Counted from the first letter of the stretch, positions 52,969-63,838 are shown. The stretch is 64,000 nucleotides of DNA from Tissierella sp. P1 (GCF_002266425.1 NZ_NPMN01000001.1:124001-188000), one strand, 5' to 3'. Numbers and translations are program-made. The notes: generated by a model not told the origin, from the letters alone.

Positions 52969-53003
52969 ATCGTAGGGAACTATGAGGGTTGAAGTTTTTT
53001 ATT
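52969..53003 (+). terminator. Riboswitch expression-platform terminator
   Basis: AACTTCAAC / GGTTGAAGTT stem with an inner CGTAG/CTATG stem, followed by TTTTTATTT, ending just before the first gene. It would stop transcription in the B12-bound state. The gap of about 160 nt from the aptamer is long for a cobalamin platform. Confidence 0.82.
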
Positions 53004-53028
53004 TATGAAAAAGGAAAGGATGAAAAGT

Positions 53029-54084
53029 ATGAAGGGTTATAAAAAGGTATTGTGGATAATGACTTTAGCTATAATGATATCCAGTGTTTCAGGCTGCACT
53101 AACACTACTGGTGCGGGAGGATTAAGCAATACGAAAAATGTGGAGAAGACAGAGGATAGTCAGTTATCAATAACTGTAGAAGGAGATATGTATCCTTTAA
53201 AAGTAAAAGACTTTCTTAAAAAAGAAACTATTTTAGAAAACAAACCAGAAAAGGTAGCTGTTTTATCTGGTACTCCTTTAAATATCTGGTATGATTTGGG
53301 CAGAAAATCTGTATGTACATCTGATGTATCAGATAATGTAAAGCTTATACCTGAATACGAAGAAGAAATACGAAGCCTTCCAACAATAGGACCAGTATAT
53401 TCTATAGATATGGAATCTGTAATACCTCATAAACCAGATTTGATTATAGCCCAAGTTGGAACTCAGTCAACACAAGCAAAGAAATTGAGAGAAATGGGTT
53501 TCAATGTAATTACTACTCATATAAGAGGATATGATGATGTGGTATCAACTTATAAAGCTTTTGGAAAAATACTTGAAAAGGAAGAGTTAGCTGAAACAAA
53601 GATAAAAGAGCTGGAAAGACAGAAAAAGGAAATCGTATCTAAATTACCAGAGGAGAATAAATCTGTAGTCATATTATACATAACATCTAAAACCCTTGCT
53701 GTTAAGCTTGATAACAGTATAGCTGGGGATATAGCTAAAATACTGAGACTTAAAAATATTGCTTCTGATTTACCACCTGATACCATAGGATCAGAAACTA
53801 CTCCATTAGATATAGAGTATATAGTGGACAAGAATCCAGATTATATTTTGGTTACAAGTATGATTTCCAGCAATGAGGGGGCTGTAAAAGCTATAGAAGA
53901 AGAATTTGCAACAAATCCAGTATGGAATGGAGTAAAAGCTATTCAAGAGGGTCGTGTTGTTCATCTTCCACAAGAATATTTTTTATATAATGCAGGACCT
54001 TATTATCATGAAGCTATAGAATATATGGCTAGAAGTATATATCCAGAAGTATATGGAGAGGTGAATAAACAGGATGAAAAATGA
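53029..54084 (+). CDS. btuF: Corrinoid/siderophore ABC substrate-binding lipoprotein (BtuF-like)
   Basis: 351 residues from the ATG at 53029, chosen for AAGGAAAGG nine bases before; ATGs at 53005 and 53020 are alternatives. The lipobox is SVSGC. TroA/FepB-type fold with ENKPEKVAVLSG, LPTIGPVYSIDMESVIPHKPDLIIAQ and GRVVHLP. The B12 riboswitch upstream suggests it binds cobalamin or a precursor; the family also holds heme and ferric-siderophore binders. Confidence 0.85.
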   Translation: MKGYKKVLWIMTLAIMISSVSGCTNTTGAGGLSNTKNVEKTEDSQLSITVEGDMYPLKVKDFLKKETILENKPEKVAVLSGTPLNIWYDLGRKSVCTSDVSDNVKLIPEYEEEIRSLPTIGPVYSIDMESVIPHKPDLIIAQVGTQSTQAKKLREMGFNVITTHIRGYDDVVSTYKAFGKILEKEELAETKIKELERQKKEIVSKLPEENKSVVILYITSKTLAVKLDNSIAGDIAKILRLKNIASDLPPDTIGSETTPLDIEYIVDKNPDYILVTSMISSNEGAVKAIEEEFATNPVWNGVKAIQEGRVVHLPQEYFLYNAGPYYHEAIEYMARSIYPEVYGEVNKQDEK

Positions 54085-55072
54085 TATTTCCCTTAAAGAC
54101 AATACAGGTTATAAAGTAGCTATTATTGCTATTCTAGTAATACTTTTTTTTGTAGCTTTTATATTGGGAAATACTAAAGGGACTCTTGAGGTAGGGGCAA
54201 GGCGTATATTTGAGGTTATTATGACGGACGATGGAAGTTCAGAAAGAATGGTAATTTGGAATATCAGATTACCAAGGATGATACTAGCAGCTTTAGTTGG
54301 TGCAAATCTTGCTCTGTCAGGTGCTATTTTGCAAGGAGTAATGAAAAATACCTTAGCCGATCCAAGTATCATTGGTATAAGCAGTGGTGCAGGGCTCTTT
54401 GGAATTGCTGTATTAGTTATTTTACCCCAGCATATAGGACTAGTACCAATTGCTGCTTTTATAGGGGCCATGACTGCGGCATTTATAATATATATTTTAT
54501 CTTGGAAAGGTGGAATACAGACAACAAGGATAATATTAGCAGGAGTAGCTGTATCTGCTTTGTTTGGAGCTGGTATTTCGGGTATATTGGTTTTTTATAG
54601 TGATCGTGTCCATGGGGCTCTTACTTTCATGAATGGCAGCCTTTCTTCAAGAAGCTGGCCAGAGGTACAGACAATCTTACCTTATACCATAATAGGAGTC
54701 ATTTTAGTAAATATATTTGCAGAAAAACTTAATATTTTAATATTAGGCGATGATGTTGCAAGGGGTCTTGGGTTAAATGTAGAAGCTACAAGATTTGGAT
54801 TTACAGCTTTAGCAGCTTTTCTGGCTGCAAGTGCAGTAAGTGTTGTAGGGCTTTTAGGTTTTGTAGGTCTTATAGTACCTCACAGCATAAGGCTAATAAT
54901 GGGAAACGATTATAACTATATGTTTCCTGCAACAACTTTATTGGGTTCTGTGCTTTTAATGTTTAGTGATACCTTTGCAAGAACCTTTCTAAGTCCTACA
55001 GAGATACCAGTAGGTATTGTGATGGCAGTATTAGGAGCACCATTCTTTTTATTCTTGCTGAGAAGGGAGTAA
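54074..55072 (+). CDS. btuC: FecCD/BtuC-type ABC permease
   Basis: 332 residues, about nine or ten helices. FecCD features: WNIRLPRMILAALVGANLAL, QGVMKNTLADPSIIGISSGA, and VSVVGLLGFVGLIVPHSIR near the C-terminus. It overlaps the binding-protein gene by 11 bp. It forms the channel for the corrinoid or cobalt chelate delivered by the lipoprotein. Confidence 0.92.
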   Translation: MKNDISLKDNTGYKVAIIAILVILFFVAFILGNTKGTLEVGARRIFEVIMTDDGSSERMVIWNIRLPRMILAALVGANLALSGAILQGVMKNTLADPSIIGISSGAGLFGIAVLVILPQHIGLVPIAAFIGAMTAAFIIYILSWKGGIQTTRIILAGVAVSALFGAGISGILVFYSDRVHGALTFMNGSLSSRSWPEVQTILPYTIIGVILVNIFAEKLNILILGDDVARGLGLNVEATRFGFTALAAFLAASAVSVVGLLGFVGLIVPHSIRLIMGNDYNYMFPATTLLGSVLLMFSDTFARTFLSPTEIPVGIVMAVLGAPFFLFLLRRE

Positions 55073-55076
55073 ATAG

Positions 55077-55868
55077 ATGAAAGAAGATATTATATTAACG
55101 ATTGAGGATTTAAGCATAAGCTATAAAAATAAAGATGTTTTAAAAGGAATAGATTTAAGGATAGAAAAAGGAAAGGTCTATTCTATTATTGGACCGAATG
55201 GATGTGGGAAAACTACCTTAATGCGTACTATGAGCAGAAGTATAAGACCAAGACAAGGAAAGGTTCTCTTGCATGGGAACAATATATTCGAGATGAAAAA
55301 TAAGAATGTAGCTAAGAAGATGGCTATATTGAATCAAAATAATAATACCATAAGCGATATAACAGTAAGAAAATTAGTTCAATATGGTCGGTATGCCCAT
55401 AAAGATTGGTGGAAAGGCATAGATGATGAAGATGATAAGATAGTTGAATGGGCTATGGAAAAAACAGGAGTAACAGATATTCAAAATAGAAAAATAGATA
55501 CCCTTTCAGGTGGAGAAAAACAAAGAGCTTGGATAGCAATGTCCATTGCACAAAAGCCAGAAATCTTACTACTAGATGAACCTACAACTTATCTTGATAT
55601 ATGTCATCAATTAGAAATAATGGATCTCGTATCTAGACTAAATAGAGAAGAAGGAATAACCATAGTTATGGTACTACATGATATAAATCATGCAGCTAGA
55701 TATTCAGATGAACTTATTGTAATCAACAATCAAAAAATATACAGTCAAGGTGATCCTTGGACCATATTAGAATCTAGGGTACTTGAGGAAGTTTTCAAAG
55801 TCAGAGCTGAGATAACGATGGATATGGATACAAAAAAGCCAATATTTTATGCGAAGAAAGTTGTTTAG
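55077..55868 (+). CDS. btuD: ABC ATP-binding protein (BtuD/FepC type)
   Basis: 263 residues. Walker A GPNGCGKTT, signature LSGGEKQRAWIAMSI, Walker B ILLLDEPTTYLD, H-loop VLHDINHAARYSD, all typical of the FepC/BtuD group. It starts 5 bp after the permease stop. Confidence 0.93.
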   Translation: MKEDIILTIEDLSISYKNKDVLKGIDLRIEKGKVYSIIGPNGCGKTTLMRTMSRSIRPRQGKVLLHGNNIFEMKNKNVAKKMAILNQNNNTISDITVRKLVQYGRYAHKDWWKGIDDEDDKIVEWAMEKTGVTDIQNRKIDTLSGGEKQRAWIAMSIAQKPEILLLDEPTTYLDICHQLEIMDLVSRLNREEGITIVMVLHDINHAARYSDELIVINNQKIYSQGDPWTILESRVLEEVFKVRAEITMDMDTKKPIFYAKKVV

Positions 55869-55890
55869 AATATATTAGGAGGTTGTTGAG

Positions 55891-58800
55891 GTGAAGATTA
55901 CATTTATAACTGTGTCAACTCCGGGAATTAAAAACTTAATTGAGGCAGGAAAGGAGATAAACAAAAATCATCCTGAAATCCTTGATTTAAGTATCTATTA
56001 TGGAAAAGAAGAATTAGATGATAAAAAAGCAAAACAAATGATAGAAGATATTAAAAATAGTCATTTAGTATTTGTAGACTTAATGGGAAGCCCTTCATCT
56101 GTAGTTAAAAATGTATATATTGGACTCCAAGAATGTAATGGAAATATAATCCCTTATGGAAGCTCAGCAAGGGAATATATGCGTCTTGGCAGTTTCACCA
56201 TGGATAGTATGAAGAGTCAGAATAAAAAGATGGATATGGCTGCAATTGAAAAGATGAGAAATACAGCAGAAATGCTTGGGAAGATAATGCCGGGCAAGAT
56301 GAGAGATATGAGAAATTATTCCAATATAATGAAATATTTTAAGGTGGCAGACAAATCCAATATTCTGAATATGCTTTATCTCATGATGAGGGATTATGGA
56401 AATATAAAAGAATTGCCGAAACCACTTGAACCAAGAGAAGTAGAAGAAGCTGGCATATGTAACCCAGAAAACATGAGATTTTATAAAAACTATGAAGATT
56501 ATGAAAAAGATTTTCCCTTTGATGATAAGAAGCCTATAGTAGCTATGCTCTTTTATGGGCACACATATCCTACAGATACATCTTCTTGTATTGGACAAAT
56601 TAAGAGTAGGATTGAAGAATTTGCAAATGTTTTGCCCGTTGCAGTTTCAGGGACATTTGCAAAAAATGAAGAAAAACTTAGGGAGATAATATTAAAATCT
56701 ACTAAAAGGTCTGTTGATCTTATGTTAAATTTCATGTCATTTAGATTTGGAGCAGGACCAATGGGAGGAAATTCACAGGCAGGTATAGATCTATTGAAGG
56801 AAGTGGATGCTCCATACTTTCATCCTTATTTTATGTCAAGGAGAACTGTGAAGGAATGGGAAGATTCTATACAGGGCTGTAGTACATCAGAGGTACTGAT
56901 TTCTGTTATGCTGCCTGAATTAGATGGATGCATTGAAACATATCCTGTTGGAGCTATGGCAGAGCCAAAATATGATATGGAATTTGATATTATGACTGAT
57001 GAACTTGTAATCATAGATGAAAGAGTAGATAAGCTGATTTCAAGAATTAAATCCTATATTCTTCTTAGAAAGAAGGAGAACAAGGATAAAAAAATAGCTA
57101 TCATATGTTATAACTATCCTCCGGGAGAAAGCAATCTATTTGGAGGAGCATTTTTAGATACTTTTACTTCCGTTGAAAATATATTAAAAAATCTCAGAGC
57201 CAGTGGATATAACTTAAATCCTCTTAGAAAAGAAGAACTTATGGATATATTTACTGCCGGAGGTGTAGTAAACTCAGGAAAATATAGTGATGATTGGGAA
57301 AACGTAATAAAGTATAAGGACAAAGAATATAAGGAAGAGTTAAAGGAAAATCCTGATTATGAAGAAATAATAAAAGAATGGGGACCAGTACCGGGAACTA
57401 TAATGAGCAGTGATAATAATGAATTCTTGATTCCGGGAATAGTTGAAGGAAATATATTTTTAGGATTACAGCCAACTCGAGGTATACATGAAGAGATTGA
57501 AAGGGCGTATCATGATAAAACCTTGCCACCTCATCATCAATACTTAGCATTCTATAAATGGATCAAGGATGAATTTAAAGCAGATGCAATTATCCATGTG
57601 GGAACTCATGGAACCCTAGAATTTTTAAAGGGCAAGGAATGCGGTATGAGTGGCAATTGTTACCCCGATAGACTTCTAGCAGATATTCCCCATATGTACT
57701 TATACTACTCAGGCAATCCATCTGAATCAACTATTGCTAAAAGGAGGTCCCATGCAAATTTAATAGGATACCAGCCCCCTGTATTCATTCAAGGAGAGCT
57801 TTATGGAGATTATTCAAAGTTAATGTCAATGATAGATAATTATCGTCAATCTTTGTTATTGGCTCCTCAAACCAGTAAAGATATATTATCAGATATATTG
57901 GAGTTAGGAGAAAAACTCAATATGCCGAAGAATATTGATGAGATGGAATCTGAATTATATAGGATGAAAAAAAGTCTAATACCAAAGGGACTTCATGTAT
58001 TTGGTCAAGGATATAACCAAGAAGAAGTAAGAGAATATGCAAAGGGACTGTTAAGATACAATAGAAATGGGATTTTTAGTATAAGAGAATTAATTGCAAA
58101 GACTAAAGGATATGACTTAGATTTTCTTTTAGATAATGATCAATATGAGGTTATAAAAGAACTTGATGAAGAAGCAGATAAGATTATTGACTATTATTTT
58201 GAGAATGGAGAACTAAAGAACTGTGAGTATGTAGATAAAGTGAATAAAGATGAACTTGTAAAGTCTTTAGAATATGGACAAAGAATCATTAAATCATCTC
58301 AAGAGAACCATGAGATAGAAGGGTTGTTACGAGTATTAGAGGGAAGATATAATCCTGTAAAATTGGCAGGAGATATCTATAGACATCCAGAAATATTGCC
58401 TGCAGGATATAATTTGTATCAATTTGATCCAAGACTTATTCCTACTAAGACTGCTTATATGAGGGGAGAAAAAATCTGCTTGAACACCCTTGAGGCTTAT
58501 AAAAGAGAAGAAGATTCTTATCCTCTATCTACTGCTGTGGTTCTATGGGGGTTGGAGACCTCGAGAACTCAAGGAGAGACATTTTCTCAGATTTTATCTT
58601 ACTTAGGTGTTAATATTGCAGAAAATGGAAGTGAATGGGAACCAAAATACGATATTATCCCAGTTAAAGAATTAGGAAGGCCTAGAATAGATGTAACAAT
58701 AAATATATGTGGATTTTTCAGAGATATGTTTCCAAACCTAATAACAAGTCTTAATGAAATCTTTGAAAGACTTTGGAATCTAGATGAGGATGATGAAGAT

Positions 58801-59604
58801 AATTATTTTAAGAGAAATTCAAAAAGATTATATAAAAGACTTATTGATGAAGGATACGACGAAAAAGAGGCAGAGCAATTAGCTATCTCTAGGATATTTG
58901 GACCTAAAGAGGGCAGCTATGGTACAGGAATAACCGGAATAATTGAAACTAAAAATTGGGAAGAGGAAGAACAACTAGGGAAGGTATATATAGATAATCT
59001 CCAGCATGTATATAATGGGAAAGTCCGTGGAGAAAAAGTGGAGGGACTCTATGAGGAAAATTTAAAAACTGTAGAAATTATATCTCAGATAAGAAGTAAT
59101 CACGAGTATGAAATTACAGATTTAGACCATTATTATGAGTACTTCGGCGGATTATCCAAGTCTGTGGAGATGGTAAAAGGTAAAAAAGCAAAAATGTATA
59201 TAACAGATACAACTGGAGATAGGATTCTTAGTGAAAGTATAGAAAAGTCCATATCAAGAGGTATAAGAACAAGAGTATTGAATCCTAAATGGATTGATGG
59301 AATGTTAGAGCATAAATATCACGGAGTTCAAAAAATTGCAGATAGATTTGAAAATATCATGGGTCTTGCAGCCACCACAAATAGTGTAGAAGAATGGATA
59401 TATGATGATGTGTATAACTCCTATGTAGAGAATGAAGAACTTAGACAAAGACTTGTTGAAAATAATCCTTATGCGTACATGGATATATTGGAGCAGATGA
59501 CTGAGTATTATAACAGAGGCTATTGGGATGCTGATAAAGAAAAGATAGATAAGATTAAAGAGTTATATTTGGAACTTGAAGGCAATATAGAAGAAAACTT
59601 ATAA
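55891..59604 (+). CDS. cobN: Cobaltochelatase large subunit CobN-like
   Basis: 1237 residues, GTG start with AGGAGG. CobN/BchH superfamily throughout: [14 protein letters not shown] (about 210), [18 protein letters not shown], and the strongly conserved [19 protein letters not shown] with the two His that coordinate metal. A final block is [18 protein letters not shown]. It inserts Co2+ into a corrin or related tetrapyrrole with ATPase partners; those are encoded next. Because it lies under a B12 riboswitch with a transporter, a role in cobalt insertion or corrin salvage is likely. A Mg-chelatase role is unlikely in this setting. Confidence 0.92.
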   Translation: MKITFITVSTPGIKNLIEAGKEINKNHPEILDLSIYYGKEELDDKKAKQMIEDIKNSHLVFVDLMGSPSSVVKNVYIGLQECNGNIIPYGSSAREYMRLGSFTMDSMKSQNKKMDMAAIEKMRNTAEMLGKIMPGKMRDMRNYSNIMKYFKVADKSNILNMLYLMMRDYGNIKELPKPLEPREVEEAGICNPENMRFYKNYEDYEKDFPFDDKKPIVAMLFYGHTYPTDTSSCIGQIKSRIEEFANVLPVAVSGTFAKNEEKLREIILKSTKRSVDLMLNFMSFRFGAGPMGGNSQAGIDLLKEVDAPYFHPYFMSRRTVKEWEDSIQGCSTSEVLISVMLPELDGCIETYPVGAMAEPKYDMEFDIMTDELVIIDERVDKLISRIKSYILLRKKENKDKKIAIICYNYPPGESNLFGGAFLDTFTSVENILKNLRASGYNLNPLRKEELMDIFTAGGVVNSGKYSDDWENVIKYKDKEYKEELKENPDYEEIIKEWGPVPGTIMSSDNNEFLIPGIVEGNIFLGLQPTRGIHEEIERAYHDKTLPPHHQYLAFYKWIKDEFKADAIIHVGTHGTLEFLKGKECGMSGNCYPDRLLADIPHMYLYYSGNPSESTIAKRRSHANLIGYQPPVFIQGELYGDYSKLMSMIDNYRQSLLLAPQTSKDILSDILELGEKLNMPKNIDEMESELYRMKKSLIPKGLHVFGQGYNQEEVREYAKGLLRYNRNGIFSIRELIAKTKGYDLDFLLDNDQYEVIKELDEEADKIIDYYFENGELKNCEYVDKVNKDELVKSLEYGQRIIKSSQENHEIEGLLRVLEGRYNPVKLAGDIYRHPEILPAGYNLYQFDPRLIPTKTAYMRGEKICLNTLEAYKREEDSYPLSTAVVLWGLETSRTQGETFSQILSYLGVNIAENGSEWEPKYDIIPVKELGRPRIDVTINICGFFRDMFPNLITSLNEIFERLWNLDEDDEDNYFKRNSKRLYKRLIDEGYDEKEAEQLAISRIFGPKEGSYGTGITGIIETKNWEEEEQLGKVYIDNLQHVYNGKVRGEKVEGLYEENLKTVEIISQIRSNHEYEITDLDHYYEYFGGLSKSVEMVKGKKAKMYITDTTGDRILSESIEKSISRGIRTRVLNPKWIDGMLEHKYHGVQKIADRFENIMGLAATTNSVEEWIYDDVYNSYVENEELRQRLVENNPYAYMDILEQMTEYYNRGYWDADKEKIDKIKELYLELEGNIEENL

Positions 59605-59618
59605 GGAGGTGTGAAAAT

Positions 59619-60653
59619 ATGGAAAGTCATAGATTAATATATCCTTTTACCGCCATAGTAGGTCAGGAAGATATGAAAAAAGCATTAATATTAAATATCA
59701 TAAACCCTCGACTAAATGGGGTTCTAATAAGAGGAGAAAAGGGTACAGCAAAATCTACTGCAGTAAGAGCCTTGGTAGATATTCTTCCTATTAGAGAGCA
59801 AATAGCAGACTGTATTTTTTCCTGTGACCCCAGAAATAATAGCAATTGGTGTGAAACATGTAAAGATACTTTCAAGAAAGAAAACGGAAAAATAAAAAAC
59901 CAAAGGATGCGTGTAATTAACTTACCTGTTGGTGCAACTGAGGATAGGGTAGTTGGAACATTAGATATAGAGCATGCAATAAAAGAAGGAGAAAAGAAGT
60001 TTGAATCTGGAATTTTAGCAGAGGCTAATAGGAATATTTTATATGTAGATGAAGTAAATCTTTTAGATGACCATGTGGTGGATGTACTTTTAGATGCTGC
60101 TGCTATGGGAGTTAATTCAATTGAGAGAGAAGGAATATCTTATACTCACCCATCAAGGTTTGTGTTAATAGGAACTATGAATCCAGAGGAAGGGGATTTG
60201 CGTCCGCAGTTAATAGATAGATTTGGGCTAGTTGTAGATGTACATGGGGAAAGAGACATGAACTCAAGGGTTGAAGTGATTAAGCGAAGACTTAGTTTTG
60301 AAAATAATCCTGAAAAGTTCGTAAAAGAATATGAAGAAGAGCAGAAAAAATTAGCAGAACAGATAGAAAATGCTAAAGAGCTATTGGATAAAGTAGTATA
60401 TTCAGAGGAATGTTTAAGGCTAGCGGCAGAAATAGCCATAAAAATAAGTGTAGATGGACATAGAGCAGATATAACGCTTATAAAAACAGCCGTAACCCAT
60501 GCTGCTTATAGAGGACAAATAAAGGTAGATAAAGAGGACCTTTTTGTAGCAGCAAAACTGTCCCTTCCACATAGAATGAGAAGACAACCCTTTGAAGAAG
60601 GGGTTATTGATTTTGAACAGATCAATAATCTTATCGAAAAAGCAATATTGTAA
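59619..60653 (+). CDS. AAA+ chelatase subunit (ChlI/BchI-like)
   Basis: 344 residues, AAGGAGG upstream. AAA+ motifs: Walker [11 protein letters not shown], Walker [13 protein letters not shown], sensor 1 [10 protein letters not shown], and Arg finger in PQLIDRF. An insertion with CIFSC...NWCETCK (about 65-85) gives a C-x3-C...C-x2-C cluster, probably a metal site. With the next protein it should form the ATPase ring that drives CobN. Confidence 0.92.
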   Translation: MESHRLIYPFTAIVGQEDMKKALILNIINPRLNGVLIRGEKGTAKSTAVRALVDILPIREQIADCIFSCDPRNNSNWCETCKDTFKKENGKIKNQRMRVINLPVGATEDRVVGTLDIEHAIKEGEKKFESGILAEANRNILYVDEVNLLDDHVVDVLLDAAAMGVNSIEREGISYTHPSRFVLIGTMNPEEGDLRPQLIDRFGLVVDVHGERDMNSRVEVIKRRLSFENNPEKFVKEYEEEQKKLAEQIENAKELLDKVVYSEECLRLAAEIAIKISVDGHRADITLIKTAVTHAAYRGQIKVDKEDLFVAAKLSLPHRMRRQPFEEGVIDFEQINNLIEKAIL

Positions 60654-60678
60654 ATATAGAAAGGTCTGTGATTTAACT

Positions 60679-62535
60679 ATGTTTGATAATTGTTTCCCTT
60701 TTTCAGCTGTGCTGGGACAGGAAAGGATAAAAATGGCTTTAATACTAAATCTGATTAATCCCTATATAGGAGGAGTTCTTATAAGTGGTGAAAAGGGAAC
60801 TGCTAAATCTACATTGGTAAGAGGACTCTCAGCTGTAGTTGATTATGTTGAGGTAGTGGGATTGCCGCTAAATGTTACTGAAGATAGACTTATAGGAAGT
60901 ATTGATATAAAAAAAGCCATAAGAGACGGGGAAAAGAAATTTGAAGAAGGAATCTTATATAAGGCTCATAAACAAATTCTATATGTGGATGAAATAAATT
61001 TATTAAGTGAACATATTGTAAACATACTTTTAGAAGTATTATCTACTGGTACTAATATAGTAGAAAGGGAGGGTATATCCTATAGCCACCCATCAGATTT
61101 CATATTAGTAGGCTCTATGAATCCGGAAGAGGGTATTTTAAGACCTCAATTATTGGACAAGTTTGGTTTATATGTGGAAGCTAAAGGAGAGACAGATATA
61201 GATAACAGAATAGAAATCATTAAAAGGTTTCTTGATTATGAAAGAAATCCATTAGAATTTTATTTAAAATGGGAGAAAGAGAATAGAGCAGTACAAAGCT
61301 TAATAGATAGAGGAAGAACAATAATTAAAGATATTAAAGTAAAAGATGAAGACTACAACTTTGCTGTAGATTTATCTAGACAAGGAAATTGTTCAGGTAA
61401 TAGAGCAGAGATAATATTAATTGAAACTGCTAAAGCTATTGCAGCATTTAATCAAAGATGCTATGTAACTCAAGAAGATATCAGGGATGCAGCATCTTAT
61501 GTATTGCCGCATAGGGTAAGAGAGTCTATAACGGCTGAAGAAATGGAAGAATTTTCAGATGACAACATGATGGAAGAAAACAATGTTAAAAAAGAAGATT
61601 ATGAGGAATATAGAGATAACTATGATTCAAACAAAGAGTCACTTGAAGAAATTATAAATACAGAGACTAAAGAAGAGACATTAAAAGAAAGCATAGAGGA
61701 TATAATACCGATTGCTCAAGATATTTCCATAAATATGGAATTTGGCAAAAAAACCAGTAATAAAGGATCAGGAAAAAGAAGTAAGGTAAAGACAGATAGC
61801 CATAAGGGAAGATATGTAAGATACAGGCTTCCTAAAGGAAGGGTTAGTGATATAGCTTTTGATGCTACCTTTAGGATAGCTGCCTTTAATCAAAAAAATA
61901 GAAATAAAGGTGAACTAGCTGTATGCATAAAACCTCAAGATATAAGAGAGAAGGTTAGAGAAAAACATACGGGAGCTACGATTTTATTTGCAGTAGATGC
62001 AAGCGGTTCAATGGGTGCAAGAAGGCGAATGGGAGCTGTGAAAGGAGCAGTACTCTCATTATTAAAGGATGCTTATCAGAAGAGGGATAGTATTGGGATT
62101 ATTACTTTCAGAAAAGATAGGGCTGAAATATTATTAAATATTACAAGAAGTGTAGACTTAGCTGAGAAATGTCTTAGGAAACTACCTACAGGAGGAAAAA
62201 CCCCCTTAGCAGCAGGGCTTTATACATGCTATCAAATTCTTAAGGCAGATAAAATAAAAAATCCAGATCCCTTGCAATACCTTATTATAGTTTCTGATGG
62301 AAAGGCAAATGTTCCATTTAAAACAGAAAATCCTTTAGAAGATGCTTTTATCTTAGGGGAAAAGATAAGAAATGAGGGAATTAAAACCATGGTAATTGAT
62401 ACTGAAAAAAATTATATTGAATATGGATTTGCAAAAGAACTGGCTAAGAAGATGAATGGCGAATATATAAAAATCAGTCAATTATCAAAGAATGATGTTG
62501 AGACAAGTGTAAAAAGCTTGCTTAATATAAACTAA
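60679..62535 (+). CDS. AAA+/VWA chelatase subunit (ChlD/BchD-like)
   Basis: 618 residues from the ATG at 60679; the frame is open to 60592 but overlaps the previous gene. AAA+ domain (about 1-300) with Walker [11 protein letters not shown] and Walker B ILYVDEINLLSE. An acidic, low-complexity linker (about 300-370) rich in Glu, Asp and Asn follows. The VWA domain (about 430-618) has the MIDAS motif VDASGSMG and a later SDGKANVP. The N-terminal AAA+ keeps its P-loop, unlike many ChlD proteins in which it is degenerate. Confidence 0.9.
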   Translation: MFDNCFPFSAVLGQERIKMALILNLINPYIGGVLISGEKGTAKSTLVRGLSAVVDYVEVVGLPLNVTEDRLIGSIDIKKAIRDGEKKFEEGILYKAHKQILYVDEINLLSEHIVNILLEVLSTGTNIVEREGISYSHPSDFILVGSMNPEEGILRPQLLDKFGLYVEAKGETDIDNRIEIIKRFLDYERNPLEFYLKWEKENRAVQSLIDRGRTIIKDIKVKDEDYNFAVDLSRQGNCSGNRAEIILIETAKAIAAFNQRCYVTQEDIRDAASYVLPHRVRESITAEEMEEFSDDNMMEENNVKKEDYEEYRDNYDSNKESLEEIINTETKEETLKESIEDIIPIAQDISINMEFGKKTSNKGSGKRSKVKTDSHKGRYVRYRLPKGRVSDIAFDATFRIAAFNQKNRNKGELAVCIKPQDIREKVREKHTGATILFAVDASGSMGARRRMGAVKGAVLSLLKDAYQKRDSIGIITFRKDRAEILLNITRSVDLAEKCLRKLPTGGKTPLAAGLYTCYQILKADKIKNPDPLQYLIIVSDGKANVPFKTENPLEDAFILGEKIRNEGIKTMVIDTEKNYIEYGFAKELAKKMNGEYIKISQLSKNDVETSVKSLLNIN

Positions 62536-62598
62536 GACTCAGTTCAAGGGGAGTTTTAACTTCAACTGAACGCTAGGTCGTGTTATCTAGGGGCTATG

Positions 62599-62640
62599 CA
62601 ATTCTCATTTTTCACTTATAAAAGTGAAAAATGAGAATTG
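62599..62640. repeat. Perfect 19-bp inverted repeat (terminator or small palindromic element)
   Basis: CAATTCTCATTTTTCACTT and its exact complement around ATAA; flanking GGCT/AGCC extends the stem loosely. It is 63 bp after the chelatase stop and lacks a downstream T-run, so it may be a dispersed palindrome or a processing site rather than a classic terminator. Confidence 0.7.
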
Positions 62641-62681
62641 TAAGCCATCAGATAAATTAATAACAAAAGGAGAGAAGTCAT

Positions 62682-63242
62682 ATGAAAAAGATAGTATCAT
62701 TATTATTAGTACTTATGTTAACAATGGGAATGGTTGTAGGATGTACAGGGAAAGATAAAAAGGGAGAAGAGAACTTACCAGCAAATAATATTCAAGGTGA
62801 GAATAATAATCAAGAAAAATCAAAGTTTGAAGAAAAAGATGGTATTTTAGTATATACAGATGTGGAGAATGGACCTTTTGAGGAATCAGGATTAAAAATA
62901 TCAATTAAAAAAGGCGATGATGGATATGTTGAATTTATAAAAACAGATTTAGAAGGAAATGAAACAGTAGATTATTATAAATTTGACTGTTCAACTAATA
63001 CTGTGGAGAAATATTATTATGTTTCTGCAATGGGAACAGCATTTTATTATTATTATGATTTAGAAAAAAATGAATTGGATAAAGTAGAAGATGGGGATCA
63101 TAATGATAATACTGAGAAAATGAAAAGTTCTGGTAGATGGGATAGTGCTGCTGAAAAAACAAAAGAAGAAGTAAGTATTCTCGAAGATTATTTTAAGGAA
63201 CAATATAGTATGACAATAAAAGAAGCAGTTCTAGGGAAATAA
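62682..63242 (+). CDS. Small lipoprotein of unknown function
   Basis: 186 residues, AAAGGAGAG upstream. The lipobox is VVGC (Cys about 21). A charged Asn/Gln/Glu-rich linker follows, then a soluble domain with FKxDCSTNTVEKYYYVSAM. I recognise no family. It lies after a palindrome and before its own terminator, so it is probably monocistronic. Confidence 0.75.
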   Translation: MKKIVSLLLVLMLTMGMVVGCTGKDKKGEENLPANNIQGENNNQEKSKFEEKDGILVYTDVENGPFEESGLKISIKKGDDGYVEFIKTDLEGNETVDYYKFDCSTNTVEKYYYVSAMGTAFYYYYDLEKNELDKVEDGDHNDNTEKMKSSGRWDSAAEKTKEEVSILEDYFKEQYSMTIKEAVLGK

Positions 63243-63261
63243 ACATATATAGATAAATGAC

Positions 63262-63304
63262 AAATACCTTTAGTTTGTGTTAGATTTCAGACTAAAGGTA
63301 TTTT
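63262..63304 (+). terminator. Terminator of the lipoprotein gene
   Basis: Stem AAATACCTTTAGT / ACTAAAGGTATTTT with a 16-nt loop, 20 bp after the stop. Confidence 0.82.
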
Positions 63305-63326
63305 CAGTATAAAATTTAGCATAAAT

Positions 63327-63447
63327 TATATACTAACACAATTCATTGTTTTATGTTAAAATATAATGTGCAGGAAAGTAAAAATCTTGCCAACAGAACC
63401 GTCCCCCTGGCAATATTTTACAAAAGAGGAGAGAGTTAAGTGATAAT
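63327..63447 (+). repeat. Leader repeat copy B with REP-like palindrome
   Basis: Closely matches 31384-31504. It includes a palindrome TTGCCA...TGGCAA (63387-63413) whose core AGAACCGTCCC is the same as in the palindromes at the Y1 transposase. It runs directly into the GTG start of the DUF1622 gene. Confidence 0.75.
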
Positions 63448-63784
63448 TGAGCATTTTTTGGAAAAGATAATTCCTTATATTACTGGTTCCTTAGAGTCCA
63501 TTGGGGTGTTCATCATCACAATAGCAGCATTAAGAGGAATTTTTCAATTTATTAAAAATGGATTTGATTTTAGAGATGATGATGTAGCTATTGATTTTGC
63601 CAAGGCGATGGCACTTAGTTTAGAGTTTAAGCTAGCAGCGGAAATTATAAAGACAGTAGTAATAAGAACAATAGATGAATTCATTATACTTGCGGCGGTA
63701 GCAATACTTAGAGTAGTACTGACATTTGTATTACATTGGGAGTTAAAGAGTGGAGCAAAGACTATAGAACATGCAGAGAAATAA
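63440..63784 (+). CDS. DUF1622 family small membrane protein
   Basis: 114 residues, GTG start with GAGGAGAG upstream. Two or three hydrophobic helices: GVFIITIAALRGIFQFI near 22-38 and FIILAAVAILRVVLTFVL near 80-97. The middle block AKAMALSLEFKLAAEIIKTV is the DUF1622 signature. Its function is unknown. It is followed closely by a nucleoside hydrolase gene. Confidence 0.85.
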   Translation: MIIEHFLEKIIPYITGSLESIGVFIITIAALRGIFQFIKNGFDFRDDDVAIDFAKAMALSLEFKLAAEIIKTVVIRTIDEFIILAAVAILRVVLTFVLHWELKSGAKTIEHAEK

Positions 63785-63838
63785 AATTATAAAATTTTAT
63801 ATTATCTAGAGAGAAACATTAACAGCTGGGGGGATATT

